The notes below the pieces were generated by a model. It was given only the letters and a program-made list of their open reading frames with translations. It was not told the DNA's origin and searched no databases. From assembly GCA_030527825.1 (NCBI GenBank), contig JAUNAC010000001.1:1141464-1205463 (forward strand): a stretch of DNA of 64,000 bases, given 5' to 3'. The translations under genes and the position numbers were made by a program. Source of the DNA: Lautropia sp. Its GTDB lineage: Bacteria > Pseudomonadota > Gammaproteobacteria > Burkholderiales > Burkholderiaceae_E. Below are positions 1-7,258 of the stretch, in pieces. Within the stretch, counting starts at the first letter, position 1, and every line of letters starts with the position of its first letter.

Positions 1-1848
1 GGTACCAAGGCAAATGATTTCTACTGGATTCAGGGCAAGAATGGAGATCTGTCGGACAAGCTGAAGCAGGATTTGATGGACAGTTTCGGCTGGACAGGCA
101 AACGGGATAATGTCTGGGAAGGGCGCGGTCGTCAGCTGGTGGCCTATCTGATGGGCGATACCAACTACGAAAATCAGTACTTTCGTCCACGTCGTGGCGC
201 CCTGGGCCAGATCGTGAATTCATCGCCGATTTTCCTGGGCGCAGCTACCAATCAGGGCTATGCGGCACTGCCGGCGGAAGTGGGTGTTGGGGGCAGGATG
301 AACTCATCTGGGCGGGACGGCTACAAGAAGTTCGTCACGGAGAAGGAAAAACGTCAGAAGCTGGTGGTGGTCGGTGCCAATGACGGGTTTGTGCATGTAT
401 TCCGTGCCAGTGATGGTGTCGAGCGGATGGCCTATGCTCCCCGGGTGGTGGTCATGGAAATGGCCCGGCTGGCCCGGAAGGGCAATAATGAGCACCGCTT
501 CCTGATGGATGGCCCGCTGGTGGAGGCGGATGCCTATCTGGACGGTCACTGGCAGAATCTGGTGGTGGGGACAACGGGTGCCGGGCCAGCCGCGGTATTT
601 GCCTTGGACATGACCCGGACAGCTGACAAGGATCTGGGTACACGATCCTTCATGTGGGAGCTGGATGCCAAGCGCGAGCCGAGCCTGGGACATGTGCTAT
701 CGGCACCTGAGGTGGGCATGCTGCGTGATGGCACCTGGGTCGCTGTGTTCGGTAACGGCTATGACAGCGCAGATGCCAGGGCGAAGTTGCTGGTGGTGGA
801 TGTCAAAACGGGCCGGGTTCTCAAGGTGCTGGATACTGGCCGAGGCTCGAAAAGCCAGCCGAATGGGCTGGGCGGGGTGAAGCTGTTGCGTGACGGCAAT
901 CAGGTGATCACGGCTGCCTACGCGGGTGACCTCTTTGGCAATATGTGGAAATTCGATCTGTCAGGTGACAGGAATGCCTGGAAGGTGTCGTTCGGCGGCC
1001 GGCCGCTGTTCACGGATGCCGGCAGGCGTCCATTCACCGCTGCTCCTGCGCTGGTGCAGCATCCCCGGGGCGGCACCATGGTGCTGGCGGGTACGGGCAA
1101 GCTGTTTGAAGAGGGCGATGAGGCCCAGGATCAGCAGGATTCGCTCTACGGTTTATGGGACGATTCGACGCTGGTACAGCAGAAGGGAGCGAACGGTGCC
1201 TCGCAGACGGTTGGCTGGCAATGGAAAGAGGGCACATCCATTTCGTCCGACAAGCTGGTGGTGCGCCGGCAGAACCTGAACAGCGTCAGTGGGCTGTCAG
1301 TCGACGCAGATGCCAACAAGGTGCTGGACTGGAGCAAGGATCGCGGCTGGCAGATTCCGCTGGACATGAGTGTAGAACGCGGACTGCGACTGATTGTGCA
1401 GCCGCAGCTGGTGTCTGGCATGGCGCTCTTTGAGTCCATGACGCCGGTGGTGGGAACGGACTATGTTGATAACCCCTGTGCGGATCTGGTCAATGTGCCG
1501 GGGTTCAGCCACTTTGTGGACCCGATCACCGGGGGCATGTCGACCAAGCAGATCATTGATACCAACAAGGATGGCAAAGTCAACGGAGATGATGGACGTG
1601 TTTCGGGCTGGCGGGTGGAGAACTGGACAGGTCGCTCCGTGGTGCTCAGCGAAGCGCCGCCCAAGCCCTGTGCAAATGCCAAATGCACAGAGGCGAAGAA
1701 ATCGACCCTGTGCCCTGACGGTTCGCTCGCCAGCGTATCGCTCACGGCGGACAGCCGGCAGGTGCTGTGCGTGGGGGTCCCGCCGCCCAGCCGCTGGTGG
1801 TGGCGTGAATTGACGGTTCCTGACCATGTTACTGGTGCCGGCAGTTAG
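1..1848 (+). CDS. pilY1: PilY1-family type IV pilus tip protein, 3' part (5' truncated by window edge)
   Basis: The reading frame is open from base 1, so only the C-terminal 615 residues are present. They match the PilC/PilY1 C-terminal beta-propeller, the tip-associated adhesin and assembly factor of type IV pili, exported to the cell surface. Visible marks are the propeller strands with VVVGANDGFVHVF near the start, repeated GNG/GTGK blade motifs, a Ca-binding loop DTNKDGKVNGDDG at about residue 520 (bases 1558-1596, the DxDxDG-type site of PilY1), and a cysteine-rich tail ending in RWWWREL, close to the usual SWREL ending of the family. The minor pilin genes that normally accompany pilY1 would lie upstream, outside the window. 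A hairpin follows at 1921-1957. The identity is firm; what cannot be judged is the N-terminal adhesin module. Confidence 0.93.
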   Translation, partial: GTKANDFYWIQGKNGDLSDKLKQDLMDSFGWTGKRDNVWEGRGRQLVAYLMGDTNYENQYFRPRRGALGQIVNSSPIFLGAATNQGYAALPAEVGVGGRMNSSGRDGYKKFVTEKEKRQKLVVVGANDGFVHVFRASDGVERMAYAPRVVVMEMARLARKGNNEHRFLMDGPLVEADAYLDGHWQNLVVGTTGAGPAAVFALDMTRTADKDLGTRSFMWELDAKREPSLGHVLSAPEVGMLRDGTWVAVFGNGYDSADARAKLLVVDVKTGRVLKVLDTGRGSKSQPNGLGGVKLLRDGNQVITAAYAGDLFGNMWKFDLSGDRNAWKVSFGGRPLFTDAGRRPFTAAPALVQHPRGGTMVLAGTGKLFEEGDEAQDQQDSLYGLWDDSTLVQQKGANGASQTVGWQWKEGTSISSDKLVVRRQNLNSVSGLSVDADANKVLDWSKDRGWQIPLDMSVERGLRLIVQPQLVSGMALFESMTPVVGTDYVDNPCADLVNVPGFSHFVDPITGGMSTKQIIDTNKDGKVNGDDGRVSGWRVENWTGRSVVLSEAPPKPCANAKCTEAKKSTLCPDGSLASVSLTADSRQVLCVGVPPPSRWWWRELTVPDHVTGAGS

Positions 1849-1920
1849 GCGATCCAGCGCAACAGATCAAGGTTGTTGCCGAAGCCATCCCTGATCGGAG
1901 CACGGCAGGGGTGGAAAAGA

Positions 1921-1957
1921 AAGGCCGGGCCACGCCGTGCAGGCGTGCCCCGGCCTT
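1921..1957. terminator. Bidirectional intrinsic terminator between pilY1 and ypfJ
   Basis: A 16-bp stem with one mismatch (1921-1936 against 1942-1957) encloses a 5-nt loop GTGCA. On the minus strand it is followed by a T-rich stretch (complement of GAAAAGAAA at 1916-1924), the classical form for ending ypfJ. On the plus strand it lies 73 bp after pilY1 and probably serves that gene as well. Confidence 0.75.
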
Positions 1958-1976
1958 CTGTCATGTTGTGTTAGGT

Positions 1977-2876
1977 TCAGGGAAAGCTTTTGGCAAAGGT
2001 GTTGCAGCGGGAGACGCTGCCGGTTTCATAGCCGGTTTGGAACCAGGTCTGACGTTGTCGTGAGCTGCCGTGGGTGAAGCTTTCCTGACGGACGGTGCCA
2101 CCGGCACGGCGCTGGAGGGTATCGTCCCCCACGGCCGCAGCCGCATTCATGGCTTCGGCAATATCGTTCGCATCGAACCAGTGATGCGCCTGCTCCGAGT
2201 GTTTGGCCCAGATGCCAGCATAGCAGTCCGCTTGAAGTTCTACCCGTACTGACAGCGCGTTGTAGCGGATGGCATCCAGCTGTTGGCGAGCTTGTTCGAC
2301 CTGCCGCAGCGTGCCGGTCAGGTTCTGTACGTGATGCCCGACTTCATGCGCAATGACATAGGCTTGTGCCGTGTCGCCGGATGCCCCCAGCTGTTGCTGC
2401 AAAATCCGGTAGAAGGCCAGATCCAGGTAGATTTTCTGATCGGCAGGGCAATAGAACGGGCCGGCGCCGGTCACGGCGGTCCCGCAGGCACTGGGTGTGC
2501 GATTCGAGAACAGCACCAGTCCCGGCGGTGTGTAGTGTGCACCGTTGGCCTGGAAAATGCGGGACCAGACGTCTTCAGTGCTGGCCAGTACGACTGAGAC
2601 AAAGCGCCGGGCGGAATCATTTTTCCCGTCAGCGGGCACGGACGGCATGTGTGAGGAAATAGGGGCCTGAACGCTGCCCGTGGATGTACCATCGAGCATA
2701 CTGAGCAGGGTCAAGGGATTGACGCCCAGCAGCCAGCCGCCAATCAGGGCGATGGCCAGAGTCCCAAGGCCAATCCCGCCCCTGCCTATTCCCAGGGAAA
2801 AGCCCCCGCCCTCGCCGCCGTCGCTATCTCTCCGGTCTTCAATGTTGTCACTTTCCCGTTCATTCTCCCAACGCAT
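1977..2876 (-). CDS. ypfJ: YpfJ/KPN_02809-family neutral zinc metallopeptidase
   Basis: This 299-residue protein has an acidic and glycine-rich N-terminus (about residues 1-35), one hydrophobic segment at about 37-60 that should anchor it in the inner membrane, and a large domain facing the periplasm. The zinc-binding HExxH appears as HEVGHHVQNLTG near residue 175, and the family block QADCYAGIWA follows near residue 220 and supplies a likely third ligand region. Length and motif order match the neutral zinc metallopeptidase family of YpfJ; the physiological substrate is unknown. It is transcribed convergently with pilY1 and divergently from the ABC operon. The start ATG at 2876 gives a normal basic and acidic N-terminus for the family. 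Confidence 0.9.
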   Translation of the reverse strand: MRWENERESDNIEDRRDSDGGEGGGFSLGIGRGGIGLGTLAIALIGGWLLGVNPLTLLSMLDGTSTGSVQAPISSHMPSVPADGKNDSARRFVSVVLASTEDVWSRIFQANGAHYTPPGLVLFSNRTPSACGTAVTGAGPFYCPADQKIYLDLAFYRILQQQLGASGDTAQAYVIAHEVGHHVQNLTGTLRQVEQARQQLDAIRYNALSVRVELQADCYAGIWAKHSEQAHHWFDANDIAEAMNAAAAVGDDTLQRRAGGTVRQESFTHGSSRQRQTWFQTGYETGSVSRCNTFAKSFP

Positions 2877-2900
2877 CGTATTTCCTCACAGTGTCAGCCG

Positions 2901-2919
2901 GAGAATGATAATCGTGCAT
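2901..2919. promoter_or_regulatory. Possible Fur-like box upstream of the ABC operon
   Basis: The 19 bases here match 13 of 19 positions of the classical Fur consensus, almost all in the left two thirds (the AATGATAATC core is exact). The right half-site is poor. It sits in the AT-rich divergent promoter region between ypfJ and the ABC operon. A chance match in AT-rich DNA cannot be excluded. Confidence 0.22.
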
Positions 2920-3033
2920 TTGTATTTCAATTGGCGACATAAGTTGTCAAACGTCTCGTTTTGTTTTGTAATGCAGAATGGCTAGGGATCAACTGATGGT
3001 CTCGGCCTCCCAGGGAGCGCTGCATGGTTATGA

Positions 3034-4215
3034 GTGTCATTCGGCATGACGATTCGTTGTGACCGGATCTGTCTGCGAGATGGGGGCAGGGATATTCTGC
3101 GTGCCTTGTCACTGGATATTCCTATTGCAGGCCCTTTGACCGTGGTAGGCCCTGCTGGCGCGGGCAAATCAGCCCTGTTCAGGGTGTTGGCCGGACGTCT
3201 GCGTCCCTATGCAGGGCGGCTACAGTTGCATGGACGTGAGATTGCGCTGGGGAAAGGAAGAAATCGTCAGGTTGCGTTGGTTGAGGCACATAGTACCAAC
3301 TACCCAGATTATTCCGTCTGGGACAATATTGCTGTTCCGTTGCGGATGGGACGCAGCAAGCTCGTGGCCGAACAGGTGATCTCGATTGCTCATGCGGTGG
3401 GGCTGGGTGACTGTTTGGCGATGTTTCCTTCAGTTCTGTCCCGTCTTGGCCAGCGGCGTCTGACCCTTGCTCGGGCATTGGCCTCCCGCCCTGCGTTATT
3501 GTTGCTCGATGATCCGCTCAATGGGCTCTCTGATCTGGAGGCGGACCATTTTCTGGAGGCTCTGCCTGAAATCTGTGCCAGTGCCTGGCAACAGGGTACG
3601 GCGGTGGCGGTGGCCACCCGTAGCAGTCAGGTAGCCCTGACGTTAGGGGGAGCAACAGCTGTGGTTGCTCAGGGTCGACTGCAGCAGCAGGAGACGCGAG
3701 CCATTGACGTGCTGCTGCGTCCAGTATCGCTGAATGTGGCCCGGGTTTTTGGTGATCCGCCGATCAATCTGTTGCGTGCCGTGCTGGTTGATCATGTGGT
3801 GCATATCGAGCATGGCCCGATGATGGTGTTGATGACACCGCTCAATGTGGAGGATCCTGCATTACTGGTAGGTATCAGGCCAGAAGATTTTCGCCTGCAG
3901 GGGGGGAGGGGAGATCTTGCTTTTCCGGCCCGCGTTGAGCGAGTGGAGTGTGGCACCTATGGGAGCCGTGTTGAATGCCGGGCCAGGATGGGCGTGCTGA
4001 CTGTGTCTTTGCCTTCGTTGTTACGGCCTGCATTGGGCGAAATGCTGGTACTGTATGTAGACCCGGGCGCGCTTTACCTCTTTGATGGGGCGGGAGCGCT
4101 CGTACAGCAGCCCGAGCGCGCGAGTGAGCGCGCCAGGCGCATTATCCAGGTCATGCCTGTGGAGGCGGATCTTTCTCCTGCCGATACAGAGTCGGCGATT
4201 TTTGCGCTCCGATGA
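3034..4215 (+). CDS. GlpS-like ABC transporter ATPase with degenerate catalytic motifs
   Basis: This 393-residue ATP-binding subunit of a carbohydrate/polyol-type importer has an N-terminal nucleotide-binding domain and a C-terminal OB/TOBE-like regulatory domain (about 235-360, starting after FGDPPINLL). The layout and that FxDPPxN junction resemble GlpS of the Rhizobium glycerol importer GlpSTPQV. Walker A (GPAGAGKS, 39-46) is intact. The Q-loop reads VEAHS instead of carrying Gln, the signature is LSRLGQ (135-140) instead of LSGGQ, Walker B is LLLLDD (155-160) with Asp160 for the catalytic Glu, and the switch-His region reads ATRSSQ (194-199) without His. GlpS proteins as I recall them also lack the His, but not all these residues. 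The start is GTG 3034 or ATG 3046. A 12-codon ORF at 3024-3062 with a better ribosome site overlaps it. First gene of a three-gene operon. Confidence 0.85.
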   Translation: MSFGMTIRCDRICLRDGGRDILRALSLDIPIAGPLTVVGPAGAGKSALFRVLAGRLRPYAGRLQLHGREIALGKGRNRQVALVEAHSTNYPDYSVWDNIAVPLRMGRSKLVAEQVISIAHAVGLGDCLAMFPSVLSRLGQRRLTLARALASRPALLLLDDPLNGLSDLEADHFLEALPEICASAWQQGTAVAVATRSSQVALTLGGATAVVAQGRLQQQETRAIDVLLRPVSLNVARVFGDPPINLLRAVLVDHVVHIEHGPMMVLMTPLNVEDPALLVGIRPEDFRLQGGRGDLAFPARVERVECGTYGSRVECRARMGVLTVSLPSLLRPALGEMLVLYVDPGALYLFDGAGALVQQPERASERARRIIQVMPVEADLSPADTESAIFALR

Positions 4216-4237
4216 AAGCCGGGAGGCATTAGTACCA

Positions 4238-5395
4238 ATGGCTTTTTTGCGCGTTTCTGCACTGGATGTCCCCTGTCCCGGCCGCGTGTTTCGATGGGGA
4301 AGGCGCAAGGGCGCTTCCCTGAGCGATATTGAGCTGATGCTTGAGGAAGGAAGTCTTTGTACAGTGTTTGGCCCTCCTGGTGCAGGAAAGTCATTGCTGT
4401 TGCGTACGCTAGCTGGTCTACATCGTCCCCGGCGAGGGCAGGTGGTGCTTGACGGCGTGGACGTCACGCATCTGCCAGTCGGCCGGCGCAGGATATCTTT
4501 GGTTCCAGCGCTGCCGGTGGTCTATCCTGCATTGACTGTAGAGGAAAACCTTGCCTGGCCGTTGCGTCAGCAAGGTCTGCCCAGCGCGCAGATTCACCGC
4601 CAGGTGACCGAGATGGCTTCGTTGCTAGGTGTGCTGGATGTGCTGAAGGTGCGGGCGGGCCGGCTTTCGCCAGGCACGGCACAGCGCGTAGCCATTGGAC
4701 GGGGGTTGGTGCGCGAAGATCTTGGCCTGTTGTTGCTGGATGATGCGTTGAAGGTGCTCGACGACGAGGGACGTCGGCGAATGGTGGGTTGTTTGCGCCA
4801 GGTGCAGCGTAGCCGCCGAATGTGCATTTTGGTGAGTACCCAGGGCCAGCCTGATGTGATGGGGCTGGGCGAGGAGTGGGTCATGCTTGATCAGGGCCGG
4901 GTGCTGCAGCAAGGGCGTGCGGCAGAGTTTGTCCAGTATCCAAGGACCCTCGCTGTGGCTAGCCGCCTGGGGGGTAGCAGCCTGAACGTGCTGCCGTGCC
5001 GCTCGGAGAATGGGGAGGCCCGTTTCGCGGGGCTGCCATTGCTGTCGCCATCGCCCCCGCAACTGGATCTGTGGCTGGCAGAGTTGCAGGGACAGCATCC
5101 GAAATCCAGTATTGAGATGGCTATTCGGGCAGAGCATGTGGTGCTGGGGCGTCCTGGCCAGGAGGGCTGCATCGAAGTGGTGTTGACGCGTATTGAAGAC
5201 GATGGAACATGGATGCAGTTGCATGCTGTGTTGCCAGGAACCGAGATCCCGCTGTGTGCAAGGGTGATAGTCGATTCACCAGCAGCGTACGACCTGGCCG
5301 TGCTCGCAGGGGGAAGAGTGGCGGGACGACGTCAGAGCTTGCAGATCATCAACCGTCATAGTCTTTTTTTCGTCAACGGGAGACTGGTGCAGTGA
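4238..5395 (+). CDS. GlpT-like ABC transporter ATPase with degenerate catalytic motifs
   Basis: This second ATP-binding subunit has 385 residues from the ATG at 4238, chosen because GGGAGG lies at 4221-4226 and family homology begins there; a longer open frame back to 4082 only overlaps the previous gene. Walker A is GPPGAGKS (45-52). The signature is LSPGTAQ (143-149), resembling the already altered signature of GlpT. Walker B ends in Asp169 instead of Glu, the Q-loop position is Ala (VPALP), and the switch His is missing (LVSTQGQ near 200). The junction SSLNVLPC near residue 250 matches the GMNFLPC of GlpT before the TOBE-like domain. It presumably pairs with the preceding ATPase, one of each per transporter. 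Whether the pair hydrolyses ATP is doubtful from sequence. Confidence 0.85.
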   Translation: MAFLRVSALDVPCPGRVFRWGRRKGASLSDIELMLEEGSLCTVFGPPGAGKSLLLRTLAGLHRPRRGQVVLDGVDVTHLPVGRRRISLVPALPVVYPALTVEENLAWPLRQQGLPSAQIHRQVTEMASLLGVLDVLKVRAGRLSPGTAQRVAIGRGLVREDLGLLLLDDALKVLDDEGRRRMVGCLRQVQRSRRMCILVSTQGQPDVMGLGEEWVMLDQGRVLQQGRAAEFVQYPRTLAVASRLGGSSLNVLPCRSENGEARFAGLPLLSPSPPQLDLWLAELQGQHPKSSIEMAIRAEHVVLGRPGQEGCIEVVLTRIEDDGTWMQLHAVLPGTEIPLCARVIVDSPAAYDLAVLAGGRVAGRRQSLQIINRHSLFFVNGRLVQ

Positions 5396-5405
5396 GGAAG
5401 AAGGC

Positions 5406-7238
5406 ATGAGTACATTGCATCGTGAACGGTGGTTTCCGGTATGGCTGGTCTTGCCCGGATCCCTGACGCTGATGCTGTTGTGGCTGCTTCCCATGGCGGT
5501 ATTGGTTCAGCTTACGCTGGGGGTGTCATCAGGCGCACTGGCGAGAGTCTGGCATATGCTGGAAGTCCTGGTGCAGGATCAGGTTGTGCAGCAGGGATTA
5601 ATCGAGCAGACGTTGCACATGGCAGGCATGGTTGTTCTGGAGGCCGCGCTAGGATTGCTGCTGGCCCGTTCACTGCCTCTAAAGGGATATGCGGCGGGTT
5701 GGTGGTGCACGCTGTTAGGCGTCATGCTGTCTACGCCGCTGGTCATTTCCGTGATGGGGTGGAAACTGCCTTTTCAGCCGGAGCTGGCCATGACCGACTG
5801 GTGCCTGCCTGGCTTGCCATGTATGCCGGGTGCTTTGGCAGCGTTACCACGACAGTGGATCGTGTTGTTGCGGGATTTATGGCAGTGGGTACCGTTGTTT
5901 GCTTTGCTGTGTCTGGCCCGGTTGCGGCGTATCGAGCGTATCCGCTACCAAGCGGTGCAGTTTGATGGCGGCGGCAGGTGGGCGGCATTCTTGCTGCTGG
6001 AATGGCCGTGGTTGCGCGGTGCTCTGGCCTTGGGCGTTTTTTATCGTCTGATGCTTGGTGCTATTGTTGATGTTGATTTTTTCCGATACCTGATCCATAA
6101 CAGCGACGGTGTGCTGGCCCGGTTGGCCCGATCGCAGGACTGGTTCAGCGGAGTATCAGCCAGCGTACCAGGCTCAGCACCCATGTCCTGGTTACTGCCC
6201 GGTTTGCTGACATCTACTGACCGCCTGTCTGATGTTCCAATCCACGATCTGACAGCCTGTCTGACGTTGTTGCAGGCGCTGATGACATTACCCCTGATGC
6301 TGATGGTCTTCTTGCTGGTAGGCGGGGGGCACCCCAGTAGTCTGATGCTCAAAGCGTTAGCAGCCGATGAAGAGGGACCCGAGCTGGGCCGTCAGAGGAA
6401 CTGTCTAACAGGGGGCTGTCGATGGCTGTTGTTAGGGATATTTGCGCTTTATGGTCTGTTTCCCCTGTTCTGGATTGCCCGACTGGCGTTGCAGGGGGCG
6501 GGGGGAGGGAGCCAAATAGGGCTGACTCATTTCATGGCCGTGCTGGATGACCCCGTCTGGCGCGCTAGCCTGGTGCGTACGAGTGTACGGGCGCTGCTGA
6601 CTGCAGGGGTGGCTGTGGCGTTGGCAGTGCCGATGGCGTATTCCTGGTCGCGCAGAATCCTGGCTGGAGATCGTTTTCAAGCTGTCTTGCTGCTGGCCAG
6701 TCTCATGATGCCTACCGTCGTTTTGGCTTTTCCAATGAATCATCTCAGCGAATTGCTGGGTTGGCTTGGTATGCCTTACGCCGTGGGCTTGGCCCACTTG
6801 AGCGTTGTTGTACCCCTGGCGGTCTGGATTCTGGCCGCGGGCATGTCGCAGGTACCTGTTGCATTGGATGAGATGGCTCTACATGATGGGTTTGGTTTCA
6901 CGCGCTTTATGTTTCGGGTTCTGTTGCCATCCATTCGCCAGCAGGTACTGGGCGCATTTCTTGTCTGTTTTCTGGTGGGTTGGATGGAGTTTCTGTTTGC
7001 TCGGGTGCTGGGGTCAGTGGTCTGGCCGCCCTCCGTGGTAATGCTATCGGAATCAGTGGCTGCACTGCCCCCGGTGCAGGCGGGGGTTTCCCGCCTGGAA
7101 TGGCAGGTACTGGCTGCCGCTTCTTGGCTGGTGCTGCTGCCGGTCGTGCTTGCTATTTATGCACTGCGCTGGCAATTGCCTGATATGTTATCGCTGTTCC
7201 GCCTGCCCAGCCTGTCCGGCCGGGTAAGGCGTGTCTGA
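5406..7238 (+). CDS. Fused two-domain ABC permease, GlpP-GlpQ-like
   Basis: A 610-residue inner-membrane protein in which two binding-protein-dependent permease domains are joined, about residues 1-300 and 335-605. Each half carries an EAA-type ATPase-coupling loop: the first around YQAVQFDGGGRW (near 180), the second around DEMALHDGFGFTRF (near 490). The halves align by eye with GlpP and GlpQ of the glycerol importer respectively, including the AVGLAH...VPLAVWIL block and the CFLVGWMEFLFAR block of the second half. It follows the second ATPase by 10 bp, with GAGGAAG just before the start. No substrate-binding protein gene follows; the next gene, tex, is convergent and only 20 bp away. Substrate (glycerol or another polyol) is an inference from family only. 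An FbpB-type iron permease is the main alternative and fits less well. Confidence 0.85.
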   Translation: MSTLHRERWFPVWLVLPGSLTLMLLWLLPMAVLVQLTLGVSSGALARVWHMLEVLVQDQVVQQGLIEQTLHMAGMVVLEAALGLLLARSLPLKGYAAGWWCTLLGVMLSTPLVISVMGWKLPFQPELAMTDWCLPGLPCMPGALAALPRQWIVLLRDLWQWVPLFALLCLARLRRIERIRYQAVQFDGGGRWAAFLLLEWPWLRGALALGVFYRLMLGAIVDVDFFRYLIHNSDGVLARLARSQDWFSGVSASVPGSAPMSWLLPGLLTSTDRLSDVPIHDLTACLTLLQALMTLPLMLMVFLLVGGGHPSSLMLKALAADEEGPELGRQRNCLTGGCRWLLLGIFALYGLFPLFWIARLALQGAGGGSQIGLTHFMAVLDDPVWRASLVRTSVRALLTAGVAVALAVPMAYSWSRRILAGDRFQAVLLLASLMMPTVVLAFPMNHLSELLGWLGMPYAVGLAHLSVVVPLAVWILAAGMSQVPVALDEMALHDGFGFTRFMFRVLLPSIRQQVLGAFLVCFLVGWMEFLFARVLGSVVWPPSVVMLSESVAALPPVQAGVSRLEWQVLAAASWLVLLPVVLAIYALRWQLPDMLSLFRLPSLSGRVRRV

Positions 7239-7258
7239 TGAATGGGGTAAATTGGGGG

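Noticed and set aside
1297..1827. 176-codon minus-strand frame inside pilY1
   Set aside because: It lies wholly within the well-supported PilY1 frame and encodes no recognisable protein.
5406..7238. Fused permease as an FbpB/SfuB-type ferric iron permease
   Set aside because: The two ATPases with GlpS- and GlpT-like junction motifs and the GlpP/GlpQ-like blocks of the permease fit a polyol importer better. The Fur-like box alone is too weak.
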